From contig VFFE01006624.1 of the NCBI GenBank assembly GCA_008921705.1, forward strand, positions 453,814 through 517,813: DNA of 64,000 nucleotides. Reading direction: 5' to 3'. Position numbers and translations under genes: made by a program. The notes beneath the pieces are model-generated. The model worked only from the letters and a program-made list of their open reading frames with translations. It was not told where the DNA came from and made no database searches. This document shows, piece by piece, positions 37,606 through 51,221 of this stretch (within the stretch, counting starts at the first letter, position 1; every line of letters begins with the position of its first letter). This stretch comes from Burhinus oedicnemus. Lineage: Eukaryota > Chordata > Aves > Charadriiformes > Burhinidae.

Positions 37606-40600
37606 GGATAAGCCATGTGAGTCAGGCTACTTCTACATAAGCATTTTTAACCATAGCATTGTGCTTTTTTATTGTGCTAGGCCTGCTCTGAGGAACTCTC
37701 CCATTATTACACTGATCTGCAAAGCCAAAGTTTTGCTTTACAGATATTCGGTTGAGCCGTGTTGCTAGGAAGGTTACAGCTGAATTTGATAATGGCTGTT
37801 ACGGATTTTTTTGTATCCTTCGTAAACTGCATAGCATAATAATTCCTGAAAGCAGTTGAAGATTGTGGTAACTGAAGATATGAACATATTTTTGGATTAC
37901 AGCTGTGCTTTTCTAGTTTGAAGCTGTCTGTCAAAGACTGTAGAGAACATGAAAATGTGACCGACCAGAACCATAAACAAAAATCCCAGCCCAACAACCA
38001 CATGGAAAAATAGCCAACTGCAGTCTGGATTACCACAACTGTCAACAAGATTTCCATTCAGAAATCCTCTCTTTGGCCTGTCTTCTAATACTATCACTAA
38101 TGGAAGGAATGCTCTTAAAGAAGGCAAACTCCTTTATATAGTTGCTTTTGATCACATACCAAATAGAGTTTCATCCAGAGAAAATGAATAAACATCTGTA
38201 GGAATTTGCAAACAATTACAGCATGTTTTTTCTGCCTCTCTCTCTCTAAGTCAATACAAGTGTACATGGACATGCATAACTTTTTCAGATTTGTTTAATA
38301 TTCAAATATTATCCAGTGACATTTTGCAGTTGCAGAATTCCTGAAACCATGCTCCAAATTTTCTCCAGTGATTCAAAGCTGCGCAGCCACATTGTGCTGC
38401 TTTATTCTGACTTGTCAAATGGGGTATCAAGAGTCTTTTACAGTAGAAATTGCTGCAGCTGCAATAGTTGCAGGAAAAGGTGACAGGACACATATATGGT
38501 TTATTATTGCTCTGTTTAGGGTATTTACAGAGGGGATTAGAAAGAGCTTTCTCAACACATAGCTTTAAAGATACCACTTAAAGGAAAGCTCTTGACTTTT
38601 ATTCAGTATGCCAAATGACACCTAAACCTCAGTTGGTGAGATGCTGGCTTTGATCTTCAAAAGTGTAGTTTACGGCAGTGGAAAAACAGGGATAGATTCA
38701 GATTCGCTGTTTCAATGTTTGACTCGTTCTTTCACATTTGGTGAAGAACAAGAAACAAAACTTAGAAAAAAAAAAGAAATAGCTGTGCATAAATGCATAA
38801 AAACCTGTTCCAAACTTGAGACTGTTATTGATTATCTAGTTCAAAGCACAGGTGCTTTTATTAATGGCAAGTCATGACAGCTGGAACATACTTCTTTTAT
38901 TTAGCGGGTGAAATGAATCACTGATTCTCTCATTACACTGGTCTGTCTCTATAAATCCAAAGATGTGAAACAATGCTGCTATGGCTAGTACTCTGAGCGT
39001 GGCCTGCTAAATCCTGTGTCGTCTATTTTTTATTGCTGTTTGTACATAGAAAAGTGCTGCGAAATCAGTCACCTCCATTTATGTGCAGCATAACACTTCT
39101 GTTTTTATAGAAAAGCTGCAGTTTGAAAAATACTGATATGTGGATAACAAGTTTCATATCCTGCAATGGAAATATGAGGCTGTCTGGCAGTTTTCACTAG
39201 CTGACCCAGCTTTAAACTAGTGTCTGTTTCTACAATGGATTATTTCAATTCTGGAAATACAGCTTGAAAAATGGACCAGAGTCTGCAACTGCTCTCTCTG
39301 TGAGGAGCACACACTTGCATGCTAATAATCCACATCAGGCTATGAATCTGATAAACTTGTTCTACAGTAGCTCCAGGAATGATTTTAAATGACTCATCCT
39401 AGCACTGACACTAGCAACGGCCTTCTCAGTGCTGGTTTTAAATAATGATCTCCCCTGATGCTCAGTGCCTAGCCTGCCCACAGAAAATCAGTTTTTTGGA
39501 GACTGCTGCAATTCTCAGTCCACTAAAATTGTGATGAAAGTCTTCCTTCTCTTCAAGGATCTCTTTGCCAGGAGCAAATAGCTATGGCAGGCAGATAACA
39601 AGAAAAGTATCTCCCAAGAGCAAAATGAGGTTTTATTTAATGTGCTCTAGGATAAACACTGCATTAAAACATTAGGATAAGCAAATTTCTCCAAACAATT
39701 GTTAAGACACAGACAGAGATACATAGCAGTTGCTTTTGCCACATCACCCCAAAAGCAAAAAAAACCCCAGAGGAATACCTACCTCTGTTTCCCTGTCACC
39801 CACAAATTACTGGGTAGGTCACCCATTTCTAATGCTAGCCTATCTCTGGATGCTTTAGGTTGTTCTCCTATGCAGAAATGTGTGCTTTTTCTCAGGAGTC
39901 GTGAGTTTTGCTGAACTAATGCCAGAATGAACATTGATACCAGGTGCCTACTCTGGCAGAATCTAGTATCACACCTACAGATAAAGTGTAAAATTACATG
40001 TGTCATGCCCAAGCATCACAAATTATTCTGCCCTTCATCTCAAATAACATGATAACTCCTACTTTGAGACTTCAGACAATGTAGCCTTGGCAAAAGGAAA
40101 GCTTTTCATAGCCAAGCACATCAAACATAATGTATTTTACTGCACCGGAGGGGTTGACTATTAAAGAAAATGTATTGCCAAATTGAATCTACCTTTGGTG
40201 TATAAAATAAAACACACTGTCCTGGGCAACTACAGTGATAAACAGTATTTGACTAGTTTGGAAGAAACCACAAGGCTCTCCCGTTTGCTGATGGAGGCTC
40301 AGGTATGAAGGTGATGCAGATACAAGCACATAAGGGTTCATGATGAGAGAAACAGAGGGTTAGGAATGACAAAGTCCTCTCCTCTGAGATTTCTGACTCT
40401 TGCTAAAGCCTCTGAGATGTCCATACTTCGTGCTCATTGCCTGAAGGCTGTTGAGGATTTGAGAGGAACAGTGGTCATGGCTGGTAGCACCACACAGGCA
40501 TTGGAGAGGAGGGCGATGACTCTTGGGACCCTGCAGGCCACCGCTGCTGTCCCAAAGCCACAGGTACCGTGTGGGCAGGCAGGAGCTCTCTGGACATGTT

Positions 40601-43600
40601 TACAGATTAACTGTTCACACTCAACCAGTGAAAAAGAAATCTGGGACTTGATCTCCATCGCTTAATTTCTCTGATCTCTAGTACATCTTGAAATTTTGGA
40701 TCCTCTAAATGCACAGCTGATCTCCTAATTAACCTCAAACATACAGGGTGACTAATTAGCAAATAAAATGTCACTGAAAGTGAGACTTTATTAAGCAGAT
40801 CGTAATTTTTTAATGGAGGATCAGCTCAAATGTACCAAGTCACCTCTGCTACTGAGAGTGAAGTGACTGCTGCCAAAGGACTACACTTGTGAATAGTTTT
40901 GAAAAACATGACTGCAATATTTCCTGATAAGCATTTGCATGAGGAAGTTCTTAAGTCCTGTAGAGCAATGTCCTTTTTCATATACAATTGCAAGAGCTTG
41001 AACCAAGGAATGGATTTGACCTCAAAGAACTGTGAACTGTCAGCAGAGATCAGATGAAAATTTACATATTATTAAGGTCAAAAAAGTAATTTCCTGAAGT
41101 TTTTTTTAATCCACTTTCAGGCAATGGCAATAAGACTATTCAGGACTTCCTACTTCAAATTATTTGATGGGACAACAGGTTGACATCTGGGTTGTTTTTG
41201 TTTTTGTTTTTTTTTTAAATTTATGAACTAAATAGTTATTATGACAACTTCTATCTTAACCTCAGTTTAATTTTGAATTTCTAAGCTTTGTGCACTTTGC
41301 TGAAATAAAGAGGGTAGGAAAAACATTGGCAGTTCTAAAATGAGTGGCTGCTTAGCATATCATTGCTAATATGGAACTGGCCTGGTTAAGGACATAAATC
41401 TTTAAGGACAAAGATAATCATCTTTATAGCTTGCAAATTCCTTATTAGCGTGCGGATAGTGTTACTATAAATTCAAGCTGCATATTATGAGCCACATATT
41501 TTTAGCTGTTTGAATTCATTCTCTGAATATTTAGTAAGATGATGAAGAGAAGTGAATGGCATCTCCCCAGCTGGACACAGTTCCAGCTTAAACAAGACGA
41601 TAAACTTCTAATATGAAGATGGAACTTATGGATGCTGGCCAGAACAAAATAACATTTCACCAGTGGAATTCCAGTTCAAACTCTATTCTGGAAAGAAATC
41701 ATTCTAACAAGGCTCCTCTCCCTTTTAGGGGCTTCTGGAAAAAAAATAATGGAAAAGCCAAGTGTGTGGTCTTTTGAAATTTCAGATTAATTTGTAAAAG
41801 AGACAGCATGGGCAGCTTTTAGGATAAGAAACAGAAACAAATGCTGCAAGTTGACAAGAAATATTTGTTGTCCATAAGCTCTTATAACAGCACCCATGAC
41901 CCTGAAAATAGATTTTTTTTTTTCCAGCAATATGCCTAAAGGAATGACCCCTAGACCCTTGTGCATGTTATGGAGGTGGTAGTTGATTTCCCAGATTTTT
42001 GAAGGCAAAAAAAAGATATCACACACAAGAATAAGAAAATTAATTCTGTTGGGATACATGGATCTAGGTGTTTACATTTTGGAATACTTTTAGATTCTTA
42101 CATAGTCTTTATCCTCGAAATAACTGTTCAGCTTATCCTTTGTTTTGTCACTTAATTCATATAATGGCATACATGTCTCGGGGAGTGTTATTGACAGGTA
42201 AGTCCTCACATGCAGCAAATCTTGGTCACACAACTGCCCTATCACTTTTCCCAGCCAGTAAAGCCAGAGGTCTAACGTAAAGATTTCTGCATCTGGAAAA
42301 TGCCTTTCTCTCTCTGCTGACTCTATGGGCGATCTAGAGTATTGCACTTCTAATTCATGCACCTTACTTTGCTGTCTATAGCTATGTGGGATGAATTCAG
42401 GCCTCACCACATGTATTTGTCTCTGATAGTAGACATTTACCTTCTTTTGATAATAAGTGACTGTGCCTCTCAGACATGTGAGCCCGATAGAAGAATAAAG
42501 TAGGAGCCTGAGGAGCATTTAGTTCAAAGGAAGCCAGAGGATTTGCAAAATATTGCTGGAAGTGGGATATGGTGTTTTAATTCCAAGAATCACTGGTAAT
42601 TTGAAAAATTGGCCCCACAGAGATCAGTGGTAAGACTCCGAGATAGCTTTGAGCCACATAAAAGGACCTGTTTTTCAGCGTGATTACTTTGGGAAGGAAA
42701 TTCAGAATAATCAACAATTTGCATTTGAGATACTACTAAAATCAACGGCCTCCTTTGACAGTTTCGTTTTTCAAAGACCTCTAAGTTCATGCGGTTGATT
42801 GCCTTGTTACTGTGCCCTACATTTCAGCAGTGGAGGAAGAATGAAGGAGATAAGGAGATTTTACAGATGAATTGTTTTTACATGAAGGCAAATACCACAT
42901 TTTCCTTTTAAAGCAATTGTTATTTTATCCCATAGATGCTCTTATTTACAGTGGTTCAAACAGTTTACAATCAAGACGAAAGCTTAGCAAGATGAACTTG
43001 CGTTGGTACAACCAAACAAAATGCTTTAAAACAGTTTACCAGCGAAACTCTTTATGCAGTGATCGCCATGCACACTCCTTGCTCAGGCGACAGAAAATAG
43101 AAAACCACTACTGCAGCACTCCATTTTGGAATGGAGTTTGGTTATTGGAGTTGTGTTGGGTTATTCTTGGTCTAAAAAGACCTTAGCAAGATGCAGAGCT
43201 GGTGGTCACCCTGGCAGAATTCACTACTGTACAAAAGGCACAGTGACTGGAGTCTTTTCATATCCAAAGGCCCATTAGGAAAAATACCCTTTGCTAGCTC
43301 TCTACACAGAGGTGAACTGCAAACTGCATGCTCTAGACAGAAGTATGACGCAGTCCATGATGCAACATTTTGGCAAAATTTTCCAAGTATACGAGAAAGC
43401 CATGAGAAAAATCAGGCATCCTTTTCATTTATGTAAATGCTTTCATTTCATACAAGTCCTGGCGAAAGCCCAAGCATTCTGTATGATAATTCATATTCAC
43501 TTGCAAAATTTTCATGTCCTTAGCAAGACTGGCACATAAATAATTCTAGAGAACAGTTCTTGGAAATTACCATCTATAGTAGTAATGTTTTAGGACTTGT

Positions 43601-46600
43601 GGGGACACATTCAATTAAAGCTTCATACAGTTTCCATACCAAAGAAATCCACACAAAGCTGAATAAATAATAATGGAGAAAATGTTTCCAGCCTACACTA
43701 ACTTATGGTATGGCTCCTTTACACTGCTTTGGAGATGTAAAGAGACCTTAAAAAGGTTTAAATGAACTGTTAATGCAGGACATAAATGACATTAGCATAA
43801 ATGCGAATCAGCTCAATGAATATTACGGAGTTAAACTATTGTTTGGATTACTTGGCTTCAGAAATTTGAAGAAAGATTAGGAATCCAATTCTGACTTGAA
43901 AATTATTAAGCCTTCTCCTCTGCTTTACTTTTTATTTCATCTTTTTTTCTCAATCGTGAACTGTGGTTGCTTCTATGTTCTGTGGCGCAGCTTCAGAGGA
44001 ATGGAAGGGAGAATGATGCTATTCCGGGCAGTTCAATATCCTAGTTCCTGGATATCCCCTGAGACCTGAGGTGTGGGTTCAGGCTGTGGATTTCAACCCA
44101 CTTACTGCCTAAAAGGACACTTGAACTTACTGACCAAGAGGAGTGTAAATCCATTACCCCATTTTTTGTACTGAATTTGGTGCTGTCTGAATGAATCCAG
44201 AGCAGACTAATAAATCAGGCTCCTCTGAAGGCTTACGTGGGATTTCCCTGCTCACCTCTGAAATACCACAGGGATGGATGTCTTGCTTCCACCTGTTTTG
44301 CCAGGCCAAGGACTTCTGAATATGTATGAGAGTTTAGGTCCTCTGAGGGGTTCAATGATGTTATAGCTCAGGCTAGAAGAAGTTAGTCCTATGACTGGAG
44401 GAGTACCCAAGGCGGGACCGAGGTGAGAAGTCAAGGTGGTAGTAAGAGTAGGGATTTGAGGCAGGAGTGGAGCAGAAGTAGGGAGTTAAGAAAGGCCTCA
44501 GTAGTTAGTGAAAGCTAAAGCTAATTGAGGGAGTGCCAGTGCACTTTGGCTGGGTTAAGTATTGCCACGAAGGTTGGACCTTCTACAATAATCCTGCAAA
44601 TCTCTCCTCCAGATTCGCATGGAGTGTATGAGTTAGCCCTTTTCTGGAAACAATTCTCTCTCATCCCTGAAGTTTAGTTAAGACTCTGGACACAAGACTC
44701 TCGACACAATGCATGCCTCCAGGTTTCAGAAGAAACACCAAATCCTTCAGTCCATCTGGGAATTTATTATTCAGTTACAAAGGGACTGATAGGATCTCTG
44801 AGGTTTAGAACTTGATATCTGGGTTCAGTGAGATCGCCCATTTCTACTCATCAGAGAAAACTTCAGGAGAAGGTTTCTAAGTCCTGAGGGAGAAAAAAGG
44901 TCTTGAATGCTTGGGATATTTCAAAAATTAAAAAAACAGCAATCTGAAAAGCCTCTGTGGAAAGAAAGGCTTTTGCCATTTGGCAAGCACAGAAACCAAT
45001 TTCTGGGTTTCATGGAAAGATTTGAAGGTTCACCGGGCTTTGGGGATACAGTTTGGGAATATATGCAGAGTTCACAGATAGACCAAAATAAATAGATGCA
45101 ATGGCATAAATAAATAATGACATTTGATACATAGTCTTTGAATACATAAGTCTTTGGACATAAATCCTGCCAAAATACTGGTGGAGGCAGGAATGGGAGC
45201 CAATATCAGACTCTGGGGACTGTGTTGTTCATTCACTAACGTAAAAGAGAAAGGCATGCATGAACGAGGTGGAAGCAAGCAGTTTCTACTTACACTCAGG
45301 TAAGAGTCCTGGGATGAATAGGAACCCATTCCTGGCCTTTGTAGCATTAAATGTGCTCTTGGATTGGGTTGTAATATTACATTTTTTTGTCAAGGGTCAT
45401 TCATGGATGCTCTTGCAAGACCAATAGTGCTGGCGTGTTGGCATGAGCTGTTACTGTTAATACCAAAAAGCATGGAATAATATGGCTTCTAACTGGCATG
45501 GAGAGGACAGCACATGCCAGTGGTACCTCATTCTTGACTTTGTTGGCTCACAGAAATGGCTAGCTTGTTGGTTGCATAGAATCTGGCAGCTCACATGGGT
45601 GAGGAGTCCTTGCTGCTTGTTGATGCTCTCTCTCTTGAGGCAAATTCATAGATAGACCTTATCTGGGAAAGCAGGAGGTGGACAACAATACCAGGTGGGT
45701 GAATGCCCCTCATCTGTGTATATTTTGTTCTGTTTGGGTCATCAATACAGATGCAAAAGACAGTAAGTTTTTAATTTCCTGGGGACTGGTCTCCCAAAGT
45801 GAAGAAACCTTGCCTGCCCCTCTCTTCCAGGTGATGCAGTGTGTTGTGATGGTGTTCAAAATTGCACTAACTGTAGGAGCCATCCAAATCCTTTTGTCTT
45901 GTGTTTTTCTTTCCCATTTGCATCATTACAGCTACTACTACTCTTACTTTTCTACAGTCCTTAAAAATCATGTTAATTCATTTTAAGCATAATTTCACAG
46001 CTTCATTTTATGGCAAACAATTTGACTTCTTAGTCTAGCTAGGCATCCCAATTAGAGCTTATCCATGCAGAATGTGAACTATTAACACCAGCTTCACATA
46101 ATTTCTCGAATCAAGACGTGGGAGCACTGAAAACCTTGCCATTGGCTGTAAAACTTAGTCTACAGAAGGAGAGGTGATTCCTAAGGAGCTAAGAAGCTGC
46201 TGGAGAGACTGAGCAGGAGTTGAGGTGGCAGCTGCAACTTGGGAAGTATAATTTATCTTTTCTGTGCCTGTGCTACTAATGGGTCTGGAGGGACTGACCC
46301 ACTGATTCAGTCTTCTGCTCTACAGATATATTTAAATATTCACTAGTATCAGTTATGGAACATATATGTCCCATTCTTACCACACTGGGGCGAAATCCCT
46401 TGCGGTTCTCTTCAACTCACTTAATATCTAACAACGCTTATACAGTGAGTAAGGAGATGTCAGAGGAGCCCCTTCCTACAAACCAGCCAGGAAGCGTGTC
46501 CTCTGGTAGAGAGCGCCAGTCTGGATCTTCCTAGGAAGACCTGGAAGTTCATCTGAATTCTCATCTAAACCCTCAAGGAGGCCAATAGGCAAAAGAGAAA

Positions 46601-49600
46601 CTCTCCTCAGAAACATGAAAATAAGTCTTCTAAACTTCCTTTATTATCTTGAGTTGAATGAGTCAGGGTTGGTGTGGTTTTGGTGGTTTTTTTCTTGTTT
46701 GTACGGTTGTTGGGTTTTTTGCAAGAAGAAAACAAAAGTATGTTATGTTGGATGAATGTAAGGGTTTGGGGTTTTTTTTCCCTCTTTAACAAACAAATCA
46801 ACATTCTCTCCCAACTAGGTATTTACGCAGGACACTCTTATAATCATGATTTATTCATAACAGACATTTAAAGTAGTTCAAAAACAGACAACAAAATATT
46901 AAGGAGAAAGTCTTCCTTAGTATAGTTCATGAAACTGAAGTAGTTAATTCCCAACTAAAACCCAACACAGATCTACAAGTCCGTGATGACCTAGGAAGCT
47001 TGTCAGACTCTATCTGACAAACTGGAAGTGGTCAGTGCTGAAAGACGCTCAGAGTGCAGGTCCCTCAGGGAGCCATGGCTGAGAAAATCCTTCAGGAAGA
47101 AGAAAGAACAGAAAGACTTCTATTTATAAAAAAGAAAACAGGAAAAAAAACCAACAAGAAAGAGTTCTGTTTTAAAACAACTATCATCATCCAGACCCTG
47201 TCTATCATCCTTCTATAATATACAGCGATAACAAAAGACAATGTTGCTGTGTTTTTCACTTCACTTCTAGGTCCCAGAGGGTCACTGTAAATTATGAAAA
47301 TTGTGATGATGTGTTTGATTCCAAGAAAGCCTTTGTACTGAATTAAAAATGCAGTAAATGCTAATTGGAGCTGATACATCTCCTGCTCGATTAATTTTGA
47401 ATCAGGTACTGTAATATATTGACATTGTTTTAGTGATCAAGATGTTCTCTAGAGTGTTTCCCAGGGAATAATTACAACTTGGAGGAAGCAAGAAAAGATT
47501 GAAGGTGTCAAGGATTAAAAGCACTGGGTATTTTTGTTACGGTTTATGTGACTTACAGAATAAGCGCTTGCCTGAGTAATTGAGGAACCTTTGAAAATAT
47601 TTTAAAAGATCCCATGATCATTAGATGCGGATGGCTGGAAAAAAAAATTCAGTTCAAGGAAATTGTTGAGGTTGGGAGTGCCTCTTGCCTCATTTTGCAG
47701 AAAGATGGACATTGTTTAATGCTTCCATGACAGAAAGGAGGAGAAGGACCCAGGTTACATGGGAGAGAGCCGCACAAGCACACAACCAGCCCCGATCCGT
47801 ACAGGCTTTCACTGTGTTCCCAGTCCTGCCTTCACCACTCTCACTGATGCTTTGGCAGGGGGAATCTTCTTTGGATTTGAAGAGGATTTTTCTCTTAGTC
47901 CTGAGAGAATGTAATCAAACCTGTGTTTCTGTTTTTGCTTGTTTTTCACAGATTAACCACTGAGCTGTTTCTTATGAGCCCACTTTTCTTAGAAAAGTGA
48001 TCTGTTAGCTGTTGATGGCTGGGAGGCTTCACCAGAGGTCTGTTACCTGCGGGGTTTCTGCCGAGGTGCCCTCCTGCATTCACAAATTTGTTTTTTCCAA
48101 TCTCGTGCCAGGGAAGCTAGAAGACACAAAGCAACAGAATGACTTATTTTAGACAGTGTTGCTATGTGTGTGCACTTTCCAAGATTTTGATTTCCCGTGC
48201 GAAAATTTAAGATTTTATGACATGTGACTATAAATATCACTCTCCTTCCTACACATGGACAAAGCCAGACTTCATGTCAGAAAGAGAGAGTTTTTAATCT
48301 TGTTTGTTTTGGGATGGAGGCGGGCACAGAGGATTGTGAGCTGCTTGCCACAGAGCTGGAGGGAGGAGACCTGCGTGGGTCAGGAGGGAAGAGAAATAGC
48401 AAAAGCTGAAGGAAAACATCAAGGAGTGTGAGGATGATGCTTTATTCAAAGGGAAGACAGGAACCGGTGGGGGCCAGCTTGGCACCTGGGAGATGAAGGT
48501 ACATGGCTTCTACCATCTCTTACGGTAAAATGCAATTAAGCTGCAGTGGGACTTACACCTTTTTAAAACACCTGGGAAAGCCCTATATTAAGAAGTTGCA
48601 TGTATTAAAAAAAAATAAATAAAAGGAAAAAAAAAAAAGAATAGTATCAGTATTAGGTATCCATTCAGGTTAATCTGCTGATAACCAGCAGCAGAATCAC
48701 AGCAACGGACCCACGAGGTTTCTCTAACCCTTTGCTGTCGGTATGGGATTGCTCCTGAGAACATACTGCTTTTGCTGGTGGATTCTTCAACAGCACACTT
48801 AACCTGATGGGATTTTCACCAGCTTCTCTGGGAGTAATTCCACAACACACTCGTGACAAGTTGGGAATATATTTAACTGCAGTGTGTGAGACACCTGCAT
48901 TTGACCACAAACTCATTTCACATACTGTAACTTATTGGTTAGCAATTTTTGGCTACCATGGACCTGGGGTGTGTCCAAACCCTTCAGAAAAGAAAGGGTC
49001 CATATCCTACAGCTAATTCTCAAAGTCCTTCAGCCTCATCATTATTGAAATAAAAAACAGTGAGTGAAATGGTAATGGATCATGATCATTTTAACACCCA
49101 TTAAAGTTAAACTATGCGTCAGTTTCAGAAAGATGCTTACCTGCAACTAGGTAATCAGGTATTATCTAAGATACTTTAGAAGATACAAAAAATAGATGAA
49201 GAGCCTCAAAACTTGTCGGAACCATTATATACTAACTTGTTTTCCCAATTTGCATTAAAATAATCTAGTTCACAGACAGGCAAACCAACTGATAATTAGC
49301 AAACTCGAACAAGATGTCCCCTTTCATAAATTAAAATTATTCAACCCAGATATTAATTGCAAATTTAGCCTTTTTTTCTGTTCATGAATATATTTGTTAT
49401 GCATAAATAATTTATGAAAACAGATCTTGGTCTGTGGGTTGCTTGTAAAATTGTTATTATATCTGTATAGTCCTTACCTGTGCATCACAATTAGCCAATA
49501 ATTCACACAGGTATCGTCTCTTCTCCCTTGAAATGAGATTGTGACTTTAAAAACAAAATAATATGGAAAAGAGTATAGGGATAATTGCAGTGTTCACGTC

Positions 49601-49907
49601 AGTTACAGGAATAAATTGCATGCACTAAAATTTGAGGAAAGTATGAAGATTCGTGATTATCATGACAAATACCCACAGCTGTGTGAGGATTTATAAGCAT
49701 GACATATTATAAAAACACAAATAGCAGGAAACTCTACTTATTTCTTTTATTCACAAAAATATTCTTGAATCACAGCATTATTGTGAGTGCCCATTTTCAC
49801 AATGATACAATTTCCTGTTTGAATCTCTGAGCAAATGAACGGCATTAATTGTAACTGTTTGTCAGCTTCCAAAAATTGTTAGACAAGATAATATCCGAGC
49901 TTTATGT
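37606..49907. other. Non-coding unique DNA
   Basis: Twelve kilobases without a recognisable gene, RNA or transposon. The longest open frame, 42090-42518 on the minus strand (142 codons), resembles no family I know. A CT dinucleotide run lies near 38235-38248. A-rich low-complexity sequence lies at 48607-48638, and T/G-rich sequence at about 46675-46790. Confidence 0.6.
48607..48638. repeat. A-rich low-complexity run
   Basis: Two A runs are separated by TAAATAAAAGG. Such tracts can be retrotransposed poly-A tails, but no matching element lies next to it. Confidence 0.8.
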
Positions 49908-50633
49908 TCACTTGAATAGATACTGCAGCCTGCACCCCCTGTCCTTTCCCTGTCCTCCTTTCAGAGCATCTCTTTTTCTGAGGAAAATGAGACAAGCTGC
50001 TCTTTCCATTTTTATTGCTGAGAGCCATTCGCCCATCAACAACTCTGCACCTTTTAACCCTCGTGATGTGATGTTGATGGAGCTGCCACTTAAAAACAAA
50101 TTCTGTTTGGCCATTGGGGAGCTTCCCGTGGTGATGGAGATGACAGACCCTTTTGCAGGAGGCTGCTTTTGAATCTGCTGTTGGGGGGAAGCCCTTGTTG
50201 TCTGGTATCTAACAGCATTTGGGTTCAAATGTGAAATCCCTGGGCTCATTCTGGATTCCTCGTGTGTAGGAGGCACAGCCGCTAGAGTGTTTGGGAGGGA
50301 GCAAAATCGAAGGGAGGAAACTCTCACTTGGCATAAAGCCTTGTTTACCCAGTCTCGTGGAACAAACAAGCAAACAAAAAACACTGTCCAAAACAAACCC
50401 CACTGTGTAACCCACTGTTTGCGCTCAGGGTTCAGAATGTCTGTTGGCTTTGAGTTCAGCGATTTGAAGCAAGAAATTATAGGAATGCCCTTGGATAGTG
50501 AATCTTTCTTTAATACACTAATTATTCTTACTAAACTTGCTGTGATATGGGACTTAACGCTGCTTATTTCAGGATCTTTCTTTTCTAGCACAATGGCCCT
50601 CTGAACAGGTGGAGTGGATTTTATCCAGCACAT
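49908..50633 (-). other. Longest open frame (241 codons), unrecognised
   Basis: This is the longest open frame in the window. Reading down from 50633 it encodes a basic, serine-rich sequence with one hydrophobic stretch (about residues 83-95, around WGLFWTVFFVCLFV) that comes from an A/C-rich low-complexity run on the plus strand (about 50365-50400). A QQQIQKQPP stretch lies near residue 150. I recognise no domain, signal peptide or family. The plus strand is partly open over the same interval (50287-50604), and no promoter or splice context is evident. It is more likely chance than a gene, though its length is on the high side for random AT-leaning DNA. Confidence 0.15.
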
Positions 50634-51161
50634 CTTTGGTTGTTAGCCAGCACATTCTTGCTCTTCCAGACGTGAAAATATTTACATATTAGTACTAGGA
50701 AACAACATCTTTCACTTTTAAGAAAATTTGTAAAATGTCACACTCCCAGCTTATCATGTACTCCTTTCCAGCAAAAATCAATACAGGAAAACACACCTCC
50801 ACCTTGCATTCGCTGCCCCTAGCTAACAGCAATATTTTAAGGTTAACTCTTTGTCACTGGGAGTCGATTTTTCCCAGCACAGCACCTAAGTGCAAAACGC
50901 ATTAGCGCAAATGTCTGAACTCCAAACCCATCTGGCACTAGGAGCTATAAAATATTGTTGTATTTGTCTACAGTAGATTTTAACAGACTTTCTGGACAAT
51001 ATCATTTAAAAAACATTGTTGTGCAATGGAATTAATTAACACAAGTAACATGTACAACATAAATTTTTATTGTTTCTTATATGCCATAAAATTTCCAAGA
51101 CAGAAGCACCTGGTAAAACCATACCGTCTGACTGGGCATGGCATTAGGAAGGCCTAGGTGG

Positions 51162-51221
51162 GAGCAGATGGAAAGTCTGAGGATGAAATAAGAACAGATG
51201 GGAAGTCTGAAGGTGAAATTT
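51162..51221. repeat. 30-bp tandem duplication
   Basis: Two adjacent 30-base units, starting GAGCAGATGGAAAGTCTGAG and GAACAGATGGGAAGTCTGAA, differ at six positions. It is a local tandem duplication old enough to have diverged. Confidence 0.85.

Noticed and set aside
42090..42518. 142-codon minus-strand frame
   Set aside because: No recognisable domain, no splice or promoter context, and its length is within chance for this amount of sequence.
48607..48638. A-rich run as the tail of a processed pseudogene
   Set aside because: The upstream sequence shows no recognisable gene copy and no target-site duplication was found.
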